A stretch of 64,000 bases of DNA from Pyxidicoccus caerfyrddinensis (GTDB lineage: Bacteria; Myxococcota; Myxococcia; Myxococcales; Myxococcaceae). Positions 16,782 through 25,046 of this stretch are shown piece by piece. Below the pieces are notes generated by a model that ran no database searches, had not been told where the DNA came from, and saw only the letters and a program-made list of their open reading frames with translations. The translations under genes were made by a program, and so were the position numbers. The stretch's first letter is position 1; every line of letters begins with the position of its first letter. Location of the stretch: positions 124,001 through 188,000 of the forward strand of contig NZ_JAAIYA010000003.1 in assembly GCF_010894405.1 (NCBI RefSeq), written 5' to 3'.

Positions 16782-19099
16782 AGCAGGTCGTCCAGGTCAT
16801 CGAGCGCCTTGCCCAGCTCCGCGCTCATGTCCTTGAGCTTCTCCTTGTCCTTCTCCTCGAGGACGACCTTCACCGCCTGCCCCTTCGTCCCGAGCTGTCG
16901 CAGCGCCACCACGTTCTCCATCAGGTAGCGGCGCTCCGTGGGACCCAGCGCGCCCAGTGCTCTTCTCAATACCGGCAGGGTCTGACGGAAGCGCTCGGCC
17001 TCCACGCTGGTGAGGAAGTCATCCAACGCCTTCACCACCTCGCGGCTCTTCACCAGCACCAGCGCGTTCACCTGGAGGAAGCCCTCCAGGTACGCCGCGC
17101 CCGCCTCCGGCTCCACCGCCAGCGACAGCCGCCGCCCCACCTCCAGCGCCACGTCCGACTCTGCCAGCTCCTGCGCGAGGTACAGCAGCCCCGTGGCCAG
17201 TCCCGACGTCGACGGATGCACGGCGTGGCTCTCCATCAGCCCGCGCGCCTCCGCCAGCCACCCGGCCTTGTCCGCGCGAGGCTGCGCCAGCGCCACCTCG
17301 TGCAGCGTGCGCAGCGCCTCCAGCACCGGGCCCACTGCGTCCGGCGCGCAGGCACTGGCCTCGCGCACCCGCAGCAGCGCTCGGCCGAAGGTCTTCTCGC
17401 ACAGCACCGCCACCGCCTCGTCGCCCACGTCGGCGTGCGCCCGGGACGTGCCGTACGCCACCAGCCCGGACAGGGCCCGCGCGGCGGAGGCAAGCGACGG
17501 TAGATCCGAGTCCGTGGCCGCGTGCGCATCACAGGCCCGCAGGGCCGCCGCCACCGTCTGCGAGCAGCCGGTAATCACCGACTCCAGCAGCACGTCCGCC
17601 GCGTCGGCGGTGGACTTCGCCTCGGTCAGCCGCTCCTGGAGGATGCGCGTCGTCACCGCCTCCAGCGTGTCGCCGAGGACAATCTTCTCCACCAGCGCCA
17701 CGTCCGTGGACGGCGTCCACTGCGCCTGCCAGGACTCACGCACGCGGGTGAGCGCGGCATAGCCCCCGGCCTCCGCCGGCGGTGCCCCCCGCTGCTGCCC
17801 CGCACCCTGGAGCGCCGCGTACGGAATCCCCGCCACGCGCAGCCGGTGCAGGAAGACGGAGGAGCCCACCTCCACGTCGTTGTTCAACCGCAGGGAGAAC
17901 GTCTCCGGGCTGTCCGAGCGCGGCAGGCGGCGAGCGTCCACCTCGCGCCAGAACTCAGCCTGGAGCGAGTTCTGCCCAATGCGGCTCGCCACCCGTCCCA
18001 CCTGGTGGCCGATGACGCTCTTCCACAGGAAGCCGTCCACGTGCGTCGCGTCCCCGCGGCACAGCGTGGCCACCGTGGCCTCGCGCAGTTCGTCCAGGCC
18101 CGGCGCGCTCTTCTCCCTCATGTCCGCCAGCGTCAACGCCAGCCGGTACGCCTCCAGCACGTCCGACAGCGACGCGGTGAAGCCGCGCGTGCGCAGGTGC
18201 CCCGCGAAGTCGATGAGCACCTCCAGCGTCGCGCGCCGGAAGTCGCACTTCGCCTCGTGGGCCTTCTGGTAGAACTGCGGCGCCCGGTTGCCCGCGCCAT
18301 ACCCGAGCTGCTCCGCGAGCCGGGGGAAGCTGTACGGAATCACCGTCACCGCGCAGGGCACGCCCTTGGGCAGCTTCGCCTCCAGCGCCGCGTCCACGTC
18401 GCCGGCAATGAAGGCCGCCACGTGCGCGGCGCCCGCCACCACCGCCACCTTCTCCGGCGGTACACCGCTGGCCACCACCTCCAGCACCTTGCGCGCCATG
18501 AAGGCATCGCGCCAGCGGTGGTAGTCATTCCGCGGGCCCGCGTTCAGCACGTCCGCCCAGGCCAGCAGCACCGGCCGGAAGCCCTCGGGCGTCCAGTCAG
18601 GCGCCTCGAACATCGCCTCCCACAACTCCTCGAAGGAGCGGTAGCCGCGCTCCTTCGCGAAGCGCTCCGAGATGGGCTCCTCGGGCTCATGGGTGACGGA
18701 GGTGGCGGCGGACTCCGTCTCGACGCCGGGCTCGGCGCCGGGCTCCTCGCTGTCCTCGCGGTCCACCTCCAGGCTGACGCCGACGGGGATGTCGATGAAC
18801 TCCGCGCGGGCCTTGTTCGCCTTCGCCCAGCGCAGCGCCGCGTACTCGGGCGAGTACTCCGCGAAGGGCCACAGCGCCGAGCGCGGCGTGCCGTCCGTCC
18901 GGTAGCCCAGAATCGCCACCGGCGGCTTCGTCGCCTCGTCGCACAGCACGTCCACGAGGCCCGTCGCGTCACACGGACCTTCCACCAGGATGACTTCCGG
19001 CCGGACACGTTCCAGCCACCGGCCCAGCACCGCCGTGGTGCGCGGCGAGTGGTGGCGCACCGGGAACAGGTGCACCCGGGAGAGCAGGGCGAGGTCCAT
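16778..19099 (-). CDS. DUF5682 family protein
   Basis: 773 residues from the ATG at 19099. This start shares one base with the stop of the MoxR gene (TGATG), so it is preferred over the upstream 19144 start. The N-terminal third has the family's hallmarks: VRHHSP (His16-His17), ILVEGP (Glu40), EYSPEYAALRWA and AVVAGAAHVAAF (His226). This spacing of a Glu and a late G-x-x-H resembles the TraB/ChaN/erythromycin-esterase fold, so an enzymatic (hydrolase-like) role is possible; this is my inference. The C-terminal two thirds are helical with no named domain. It lies between the MoxR ATPase and the VWA protein, suggesting it is a client or effector of that pair. Confidence 0.88.
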   Translation of the reverse strand: MDLALLSRVHLFPVRHHSPRTTAVLGRWLERVRPEVILVEGPCDATGLVDVLCDEATKPPVAILGYRTDGTPRSALWPFAEYSPEYAALRWAKANKARAEFIDIPVGVSLEVDREDSEEPGAEPGVETESAATSVTHEPEEPISERFAKERGYRSFEELWEAMFEAPDWTPEGFRPVLLAWADVLNAGPRNDYHRWRDAFMARKVLEVVASGVPPEKVAVVAGAAHVAAFIAGDVDAALEAKLPKGVPCAVTVIPYSFPRLAEQLGYGAGNRAPQFYQKAHEAKCDFRRATLEVLIDFAGHLRTRGFTASLSDVLEAYRLALTLADMREKSAPGLDELREATVATLCRGDATHVDGFLWKSVIGHQVGRVASRIGQNSLQAEFWREVDARRLPRSDSPETFSLRLNNDVEVGSSVFLHRLRVAGIPYAALQGAGQQRGAPPAEAGGYAALTRVRESWQAQWTPSTDVALVEKIVLGDTLEAVTTRILQERLTEAKSTADAADVLLESVITGCSQTVAAALRACDAHAATDSDLPSLASAARALSGLVAYGTSRAHADVGDEAVAVLCEKTFGRALLRVREASACAPDAVGPVLEALRTLHEVALAQPRADKAGWLAEARGLMESHAVHPSTSGLATGLLYLAQELAESDVALEVGRRLSLAVEPEAGAAYLEGFLQVNALVLVKSREVVKALDDFLTSVEAERFRQTLPVLRRALGALGPTERRYLMENVVALRQLGTKGQAVKVVLEEKDKEKLKDMSAELGKALDDLDDLL

Positions 19100-20184
19100 C
19101 AGCCCCTCAAGAGCTTCTTGCTCGCGGTGTACAGCTCCTTCCACGCGCCCGTGCGGCTCTTGGCCACCGTCTCCATGTACTCGCGCAGGGCCTTCACGTC
19201 GTCCTCCTGCTCCTTCACCACCGCGCCCACCAGCGACGCCGCCAGCTCGTGCGGCGTCACCTTCCCGCCGCCGAACTGCTCCGCGAGGATGGAGCTGTTG
19301 AACAGCACACTGATGGCCTCCGCCGTGGACAGCACCGCGCCCGGCGTGCGCACCTTCGTCTTCCCGTCCTTCGTCACGCCCTTGCGCAGCTCCTGGAAGA
19401 GCGTCAGCAGCAGCCGCGACAGCTCCTCCGGCGGGGGCACGCCGACCTGGTAGTCATTGCGCAGCTCGGCCTCGCGCTTGGTGACGATTTGAATCTCCTG
19501 CTCCAGGTCCTCCACCACCGGCACGGTGACGAAGTTGAAGCGGCGCTTGAGCGCGGCGCTCATCTCGTTCACCCCGCGGTCTCGCGTATTCGCGGTGGCG
19601 ATGAGGTTGAAGCCCCGCTGCGCGCTCACCACGTCGCCCAGCTCCGGAATGGAGACCTGCTTCTCCGAGAGGATGGAGATGAGCGCGTCCTGGATCTCCG
19701 GCGACGTGCGCGTCACTTCCTCGAAGCGGGCGAACTTGCCCGTCTTCATCGCGCGCAGCACGGGGGAGGGGACCAGCGCTTCCGGTGACGGGCCCTGCGC
19801 CAGCAGCAGCGCGTAGTTCCATGAGTACTTGAGGTGGTCCTCGCTGGTGCCCGCCGTGCCCTGGACGATGAGGGCGGAGGTGCCGCTGACGGCCGCGGAG
19901 AGGTGCTCGGACAGCCAGCTCTTCGCGGTGCCCGGCTCGCCCACCAGCATCAGCGCGCGGTCGGAGGCGAGCGTGGCGATGCACACCTGGATGAGCCCCT
20001 TGTCACCGACGTACTTGGGCGTGATGGACACGCCTCCGACGGGCTTGGGGCTCCCGAGGATGTACATCTCCACCGCGCGCGGCGACAGCGCCCAACCCGG
20101 TGGGCGGGGCTTGTCGTCGTGGGCGGCGAGGGCTTCGAGCTCGGTCTTGTACTTCGCTTCGGCGGGCAGGCGGATGTCCGGCAT
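19099..20184 (-). CDS. MoxR-family AAA ATPase
   Basis: 361 residues from the ATG at 20184 (MPDIRLPAEAKYKTEL). A GTG at 20214 in the same frame would add 10 residues, and neither has a strong ribosome-binding site. Walker A is GEPGTAKS. The Walker B/sensor region reads FARFEEVTRTSPEIQDALISILSE, and sensor-1 is NLIATANTRDRGVNEM. These are the features of MoxR/RavA-like AAA+ ATPases, which use ATP to remodel VWA partners and their metal- or cofactor-dependent clients. It is the first gene of an operon of four overlapping genes. The divergent gap to the right, carrying an interrupted palindrome, should contain its promoter. Confidence 0.93.
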   Translation of the reverse strand: MPDIRLPAEAKYKTELEALAAHDDKPRPPGWALSPRAVEMYILGSPKPVGGVSITPKYVGDKGLIQVCIATLASDRALMLVGEPGTAKSWLSEHLSAAVSGTSALIVQGTAGTSEDHLKYSWNYALLLAQGPSPEALVPSPVLRAMKTGKFARFEEVTRTSPEIQDALISILSEKQVSIPELGDVVSAQRGFNLIATANTRDRGVNEMSAALKRRFNFVTVPVVEDLEQEIQIVTKREAELRNDYQVGVPPPEELSRLLLTLFQELRKGVTKDGKTKVRTPGAVLSTAEAISVLFNSSILAEQFGGGKVTPHELAASLVGAVVKEQEDDVKALREYMETVAKSRTGAWKELYTASKKLLRG

Positions 20185-20256
20185 GCGGAGAAAGCTATCC
20201 CCACGGTCTGACACGCGGCAATCCGTGGGGTGGCTTCTTGGGTGGGACTCGGGACA

Positions 20257-20279
20257 ACCCGTGAGGTGACGTCACGGGT
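20257..20279. promoter_or_regulatory. Interrupted palindrome upstream of the MoxR operon
   Basis: Perfect 8-base arms ACCCGTGA and TCACGGGT are separated by 7 bases, with the self-complementary TGACGTCA overlapping the centre. It lies 73 bases before the MoxR ATG and about 100-110 bases before the divergent gene's start. The spacing fits a dimeric repressor or activator site for either gene. Confidence 0.45.
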
Positions 20280-20379
20280 GGGCACCCTCGCGCGTCACGG
20301 CTTCCGTCAGGACTCCGGAAACCGCGCCGTCAGCCGCTGCCCCGCTGAAGGATGTGAACCCCATCGAAGGAGGTCGTCC

Positions 20380-21246
20380 TTGCCCCTCGTCATGGCGCAG
20401 TTCTACGTGCTCCGTCCCACGCAGGCGCTGCTCGAGTGGTTGGCGCAACGGGATGTTCCCCAGTGGATGCGGCTGGACCAGCCCCATGTCTGGAGCCAGC
20501 TGGGCGTTGGAGACCATGACTACGTGGGCCAGGAGGAGAACGCGCAGACCTTCCTCAAGCTCGCCGTCCTCGCCAACTTCCAGGATGACCTGGAGCGCGC
20601 CACGCATTCCCCCATTGGCATCATGGCCGACCACGAAGCGGTGAGGCGGCGGGTGCTCCCGGAGCTGCTCGGGCCACCGCCGCTGACGGTGGAGGTCTTC
20701 GACCGCTGGTGGCTCCTGGAGAGCGCGGTGGGACTACACGGCGTCGAGTCCACCATCGCCCATACGCCCGTCCCCACGCTGCGCAAGGTGCGCGGCCCGG
20801 AGAAGCTCAGTCCCACGGTGCAGGCCCAACTGGCGTTCACCGGGAGGCGCGTCCGTCCGGTCGGTGAGTGGTGGGAGGACGCCATCCGCGACCGCGAGGA
20901 ACATGCGCCCTGCCTCCAAGCCGCCGTGAGCTGGGTGCTGGAGCGCCTGGCGGAGAAGACGCCCCACCGTGTCTGCGCGCTCCGAACCCTGCCCTTCTCG
21001 CTCGATGCGCGCGTCGAGGACGTCCTCCACGTTCCGGGATGGACGCTGCGCAATCGCGGCCATGACCTCCGCGAGGGCATCCGGCTCACCCTCGAGGACT
21101 TCGAGCCGTACTCCGAGGACGTGTGGTCCTTCACGTACCGCGTCTTCGCGGGAGAGCGGCGGGCCGTGCTGAAGGGCACTGCGTCCCTCCGGCTCGAGAA
21201 GAAACAGGACGGCTGGACGGTCCGCTCCGGCACTGTCGACCCTTGA
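20380..21246 (+). CDS. Hypothetical protein, about 288 residues
   Basis: No family recognised. Two starts are plausible. A TTG at 20380 lies 6 bases after a perfect AAGGAGG (20367-20373). The ATG at 20392 is 18 bases from it, so the TTG start is favoured. The product is soluble and rich in Trp and Arg, with no signal peptide or membrane helix. The C-terminal part (FTYRVFAGERRAVLKGTASLRLEKKQDGWTV) looks like an amphipathic beta sheet, while the middle is helical. It is divergent from the MoxR operon and may share its control region. The codon use is that of an expressed gene (strong G/C third positions), so I regard it as real. Confidence 0.65.
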   Translation: MPLVMAQFYVLRPTQALLEWLAQRDVPQWMRLDQPHVWSQLGVGDHDYVGQEENAQTFLKLAVLANFQDDLERATHSPIGIMADHEAVRRRVLPELLGPPPLTVEVFDRWWLLESAVGLHGVESTIAHTPVPTLRKVRGPEKLSPTVQAQLAFTGRRVRPVGEWWEDAIRDREEHAPCLQAAVSWVLERLAEKTPHRVCALRTLPFSLDARVEDVLHVPGWTLRNRGHDLREGIRLTLEDFEPYSEDVWSFTYRVFAGERRAVLKGTASLRLEKKQDGWTVRSGTVDP

Positions 21247-21292
21247 AGAATCACCGTGGCGCACGGGCGTCCGGCCGCGCAGATTACCCACC

Positions 21293-21814
21293 ATGATTCA
21301 GACCTACCCGCGCACGACGACCACCGAGCGGCTGCTGCTCCGCCCCTTTCGTGAGAGCGAAGTGGAGGTCATCCTCGCCCTCCACGGGGACCCGGAGACG
21401 AACCGGTTCAATCCCAACGGGCCCATGCGCACCCTGCACGACGCGCGCGAGCGGCTGGCGCTGTGGCTGGGCGACTGGTCCCAGCAGGGCGTGGGGTACT
21501 GGGCGGTGGAGCGGCTCGAGGCCCCTGGCGTCGTCGTGGGCGTCGGTGGCCTGCGCCACAAGGAGCTCCAGGGGCAGACGGTGCTGAACCTCGCCTACCG
21601 CTTCGCTCCCGAGGCGTGGGGCTCGGGGTTCGCGACGGAGGTGTCCCGCGTTGCCCTGGAGCAGGCGCGCGAGCACATCCCCGACATCCCCGTGGTGGCC
21701 ATCATCAATCAGTTGAATGCGCCGTCCATCCGCGTGGCGGAGCGGCTCGGGATGCGGCTGGACCGGGACATCGACTACGACGGCATGCCGAGCCGGGTGT
21801 ACATGTCCCGGTGA
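21293..21814 (+). CDS. GNAT family N-acetyltransferase (RimJ/RimL type)
   Basis: 173 residues. The opening TTERLLLRPFRESE is typical of the Acetyltransf_3 group. The acetyl-CoA-binding motif A region is NLAYRFAPEAWGSGFATEVSRVALEQA, in which WGSGFATE replaces the classical R/Q-x-x-G-x-G/A. The final strands NAPSIRVAERLGMRLDRDIDYDG also fit. It transfers an acetyl group to an amine on a protein N-terminus or a small molecule; the substrate is unknown. It is followed tail to tail by the DUF3088 gene with a 13-base gap. No membrane or export signal. Confidence 0.93.
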   Translation: MIQTYPRTTTTERLLLRPFRESEVEVILALHGDPETNRFNPNGPMRTLHDARERLALWLGDWSQQGVGYWAVERLEAPGVVVGVGGLRHKELQGQTVLNLAYRFAPEAWGSGFATEVSRVALEQAREHIPDIPVVAIINQLNAPSIRVAERLGMRLDRDIDYDGMPSRVYMSR

Positions 21815-21827
21815 GACTCACCGTGCT

Positions 21828-22178
21828 TCACGGGTGCGGCGAGGCGATGCCGAAGCGCGCCGCGAGCCACCGGGCGATGGCCTCCTTGCCGGAGATGAAC
21901 CGTCGCCCCTCGAAGGAGCCCGTCGCGCAGCCGTGGTCATTCGAGCCCTCGCCGAGCACCAGCAGCGGGAGCCACTGGTTGTGCTCGCCCACCAGCTCCA
22001 CCACCGCGGTGCGAGGCCGGGGCCAGGGGATGCGGCGCACGTCCAGCGCGCTCGCGGCCTGCGGGTAGTAGCTCAGCACGCCCTCCAGCTGCGCGCAGTG
22101 CTCGCAGTAGAAGCGCACGCCGGGATATGCCGGGTCCTCGAAGCCGGGAGACAACAGAAACAAGGTGTCGGATGGCAT
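21828..22178 (-). CDS. DUF3088 domain protein (thioredoxin-like fold)
   Basis: 116 residues from the ATG at 22178; a GTG two codons earlier is also in frame. The opening TLFLLSPGFEDPAYPGVRFYCEHCAQLEGVL matches the DUF3088 hallmark, in which a CxxC-like CEHC pair sits near residue 28, as in thioredoxin-fold proteins. The C-terminal FISGKEAIARWLAARFGI is the second conserved block. The family is small, cytoplasmic and of unknown role, possibly a thiol-disulfide or glutaredoxin-like protein. It stands between a GNAT gene and a lipoprotein hydrolase. Confidence 0.85.
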   Translation of the reverse strand: MPSDTLFLLSPGFEDPAYPGVRFYCEHCAQLEGVLSYYPQAASALDVRRIPWPRPRTAVVELVGEHNQWLPLLVLGEGSNDHGCATGSFEGRRFISGKEAIARWLAARFGIASPHP

Positions 22179-22238
22179 GGTCACCGAGCTAAGCCTCGTT
22201 CAGTCCGGGAGCCAGGGCAAATCGACCTCGGGCACCCC

Positions 22239-22922
22239 TCAATGAACAGCGAGCAGCCGCCGCACCGCCGCCGCGATGGCGTCCGGACGGTCCCTGGGAA
22301 TGTGATGGCCCGTCCGCTCGACGACCTCGAGTTCGCCGGGTGTGCCGCCGACGACGAGCTTGCTTTGCGAGGCCAGGTTCTCCTCCCAGCCCGGCTCGCC
22401 ACGGTGGTCCGCGACGAGCGCGAGCACCGGCACGCCGTGCGGAAGCTCCACGTCCATCGCTTCGCGGAAGCTGCGGACCCAGTCGATGTGCTGCGTCTCC
22501 GACACCGGCCAGGCCTGCGCCGGGTCGAATTGGTCCTGAGTCACGGAGTCGACGAACACGGCGCCGGCCAGTGACTCGGGCGCGGCGGCCGAGGCCATGC
22601 GCACCACGAGCCCGCCATAGGAGTGCCCCACGAGCACCCAGCGCTTCGCCTGTCCCTTCAAGGCATCGAGCAGCAGCCGCGTGTCGTTCCCGGCGGTGCG
22701 AGGCCATGAGCGCGGTGGCTCCCACGCGCACGTCCTCACCTCCGGGTTCAGGGCCGCGCGCACCGTGTCCCAGTCCGCCGCGCCCCGCGACGCGCCCGGG
22801 ATGAAGACCACCGCGAGCTCCCCCGCGTTGCGACAGTCGAGCTTCCCCATGTCGGCGGCGGGAGCGGGGCGAACCGTGGAGCATGCGGAGAGCAGCAGCA
22901 GGGCGGGGAGCAATCGGCGCAT
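22239..22922 (-). CDS. Exported alpha/beta hydrolase lipoprotein
   Basis: 227 residues. The N-terminus MRRLLPALLLLSACST has a lipobox LSAC, so the protein is exported and lipid-anchored. The fold is that of alpha/beta hydrolases: the oxyanion-loop stretch VFIPGASRGAADWDTV, the nucleophile elbow GHSYGG with the catalytic Ser, and the catalytic His in VERTGHHIPRDRPDAI. The small size leaves little room for a lid, so the active site is probably open. The substrate is not predictable; esters of environmental or prey origin are possible for an exported hydrolase. A short 60-base gap separates it from the DUF3088 gene in the same direction. Confidence 0.87.
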   Translation of the reverse strand: MRRLLPALLLLSACSTVRPAPAADMGKLDCRNAGELAVVFIPGASRGAADWDTVRAALNPEVRTCAWEPPRSWPRTAGNDTRLLLDALKGQAKRWVLVGHSYGGLVVRMASAAAPESLAGAVFVDSVTQDQFDPAQAWPVSETQHIDWVRSFREAMDVELPHGVPVLALVADHRGEPGWEENLASQSKLVVGGTPGELEVVERTGHHIPRDRPDAIAAAVRRLLAVH

Positions 22923-23091
22923 CGGGTGAGTCTATGGGTTCATTCCCGCCCGTTTGTGAACGGACAGCTCGCGCCGCGCGCGCTGTGCCCGGAGAGGGCT
23001 CTCGATGTTGGTTCTGGTATGTCTCGGAAGACATGAATTCCTGTTCTGGGCTCCAGGTTGAACCGACATGCCCGAGAGGCGGACACGAGCG

Positions 23092-25044
23092 ATGAGACGT
23101 ACGACGCGCTGGAAGTGGACCCTGCTGCTGCTCGCCTTCACGGGGAGCGCTCACGCGGTGACGCCGACGGGCGTGACGAAGGTGTCGCGCGTCACCGGGG
23201 CGACGCCGGCCGGAGAGACGATTCCGAATCCCAACCAGACGCATACCAACTACGAGGTGTACGGGACGGACCTTGGCATCATCTGGGACAAGGGCGGCGG
23301 TGAGGTCTTCCTGGCGTTCGGCGACACGTTCGGCGCGGGGTGGTGCGGCAACGGAGGCTGTGGTGGCGGCTGGCGCAGCAACGTGCTCGCACGGTCCTCC
23401 GATACGACGCTGTCGAACGGACTCACGTTCACCACGATGATTCAGGACCAAGCGCGGCACGCGAAGGAAATCCTCCCGTCGAAGAAGGTGAACAACGACG
23501 AGATGACGGTCATCCCCACGGCCGGCGTCACCGTGGGCTCGCGGCACTACCTCCACTACATGTCCGTGAATCACTGGGGTGAGGCGGGGCTCTGGTACAC
23601 GAACTACTCGGGCATCGCGTACTCGGACGACAACGGGCAGAACTGGGTGAAGCACCCGAGCGCGCGCTGGGTGAACAACGCCTCGTGGACGAACAACTTC
23701 CAGATGGCCGCCTTCGTGAAGAATGGCGGGTTCGTCTACATGTACGCGACGCCGAACGGCCGCCGCGGCAACGTGCACCTGGCGCGCGTGCCCGAGGGCT
23801 CGCTGCTGGATATCAACGCGTATCGCTACTGGGATGGGAATGGCTGGTCCGCATCCCAGGCGGCGGCTCGGCCGGTCGCCATCGGCATCGCGAGCGAGTT
23901 GTCCGTTTCGTACAACGCGGCGCTCGGCCGGTTCCTGATGACGTACCTGAACGAGCACCGGCAGGCCGTCGTCCTCCGCGACGCCGGCACGCCCACGGGT
24001 CCGTGGAGCGGCGAGAAGGTGCTCGCCAGTGGCAGTGCGTTCCCCGGGCTCTACAACGCGTTCATTCATCCATGGGGGAACACGGCGACGGAGCTGTACT
24101 TCGTCATGTCGCAGTGGACGCCGTACAACACGTTCCTGATGCGGGCGACGCTGGTGGGCGACTCGGAAGGGGACAACCTGCTCTCCGAGCCGGGCTTCGA
24201 GACGCAGGCGGCGACGCCGGTGATGGCACCCTGGTGGCTGGAGGGCGGCGGCGGCGTGGACCGCAACGTGGGCGGCGCGCGGACGGGACAGGACAACGGT
24301 TTCGTGCGCGCCAGCAGCGGGTGGAATGCGCTGAAGCAGAGCGTGGTGGTGCAGCCGTACACGGACTACACGCTGCGGGGCTGGGTGCGCACGTCCGCGA
24401 ACAACACGACGGGGTACTTCGGGGTTCGGGGACCGGGCAACGGGCCCATCCTGGGAGAGCGGCCCTTCGGCTCGCTGCCGGGCTACACGGAGCAGGTCGT
24501 GAGCTTCAACTCCGGAGCGAGCTCCGTGGTGGAGGTGTACAGCGGCCTGTGGGCGAGCGGGGACACGTGGCTGCAGCTCGATGACGTGAGCCTGCGCCGG
24601 GGTGCGAACCTCGTTGGCCACGCGGGCTTCGAGCAGCAGACGGCCGCGAGCGCGACGTCACCCTGGTACTCGGAGGGCAACGCGGGCATCGACCGGGGCG
24701 CCGGGTTCGCGCGGACGGGCGCGAACAACGCGTGGGCGCGGAACACGGAGGGGTGGAACGCCCTCAAGCAGGAGGTCGGCGTGACGCCGAACACGAGCTA
24801 CACGCTCACCGGCTGGGTGAAGACGGCCGGGGCGCACACCGATGGCTACTTCGGCGCGCGCGTGCTCGGCGGTGGACCCATCTTGAATGAGGTCCATTTC
24901 ACGCAGCCGCTGGGCAGCTACACGCAGCTGACGGTGACGTTCAACTCGGGAGCGAACCACAGCGTGGAGCTGTTCGCGGGGATGTGGGGCCACGGCACGG
25001 ATACCTGGATTCAGGTGGATGACGTGAGCCTGATGCGGAACTGA
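23092..25044 (+). CDS. Secreted DUF4185 protein with two C-terminal carbohydrate-binding-like modules
   Basis: About 650 residues from the ATG at 23092; an ATG at 23068 in frame gives a longer leader. A cleavable signal ends AHA. Residues about 20-360 form a DUF4185-type beta-propeller domain (GTDLGIIWDKGGGEVFLAFGDTFG and late GLYNAFIHPWGNTATELYF), a fold shared with sialidases and glycosidases. Two homologous modules of about 140 residues follow, each starting NLLSEPGFE or NLVGHAGFE, containing GWNALKQ and ending TWLQLDDVSL or TWIQVDDVSL; they look like jelly-roll carbohydrate-binding modules. It probably binds or cleaves a polysaccharide outside the cell. The gene stops 2 bases from the convergent 742-residue gene. 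Confidence 0.85.
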   Translation: MRRTTRWKWTLLLLAFTGSAHAVTPTGVTKVSRVTGATPAGETIPNPNQTHTNYEVYGTDLGIIWDKGGGEVFLAFGDTFGAGWCGNGGCGGGWRSNVLARSSDTTLSNGLTFTTMIQDQARHAKEILPSKKVNNDEMTVIPTAGVTVGSRHYLHYMSVNHWGEAGLWYTNYSGIAYSDDNGQNWVKHPSARWVNNASWTNNFQMAAFVKNGGFVYMYATPNGRRGNVHLARVPEGSLLDINAYRYWDGNGWSASQAAARPVAIGIASELSVSYNAALGRFLMTYLNEHRQAVVLRDAGTPTGPWSGEKVLASGSAFPGLYNAFIHPWGNTATELYFVMSQWTPYNTFLMRATLVGDSEGDNLLSEPGFETQAATPVMAPWWLEGGGGVDRNVGGARTGQDNGFVRASSGWNALKQSVVVQPYTDYTLRGWVRTSANNTTGYFGVRGPGNGPILGERPFGSLPGYTEQVVSFNSGASSVVEVYSGLWASGDTWLQLDDVSLRRGANLVGHAGFEQQTAASATSPWYSEGNAGIDRGAGFARTGANNAWARNTEGWNALKQEVGVTPNTSYTLTGWVKTAGAHTDGYFGARVLGGGPILNEVHFTQPLGSYTQLTVTFNSGANHSVELFAGMWGHGTDTWIQVDDVSLMRN

Positions 25045-25046
25045 GC

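Noticed and set aside
19099..20184. Possible defence-only role for the MoxR operon
   Set aside because: Nothing in the sequence ties it to phage defence; kept as function unknown.
22189..24621. 810-codon minus-strand ORF
   Set aside because: Antisense of the DUF4185 gene and extends through the hydrolase gene; no recognisable protein.
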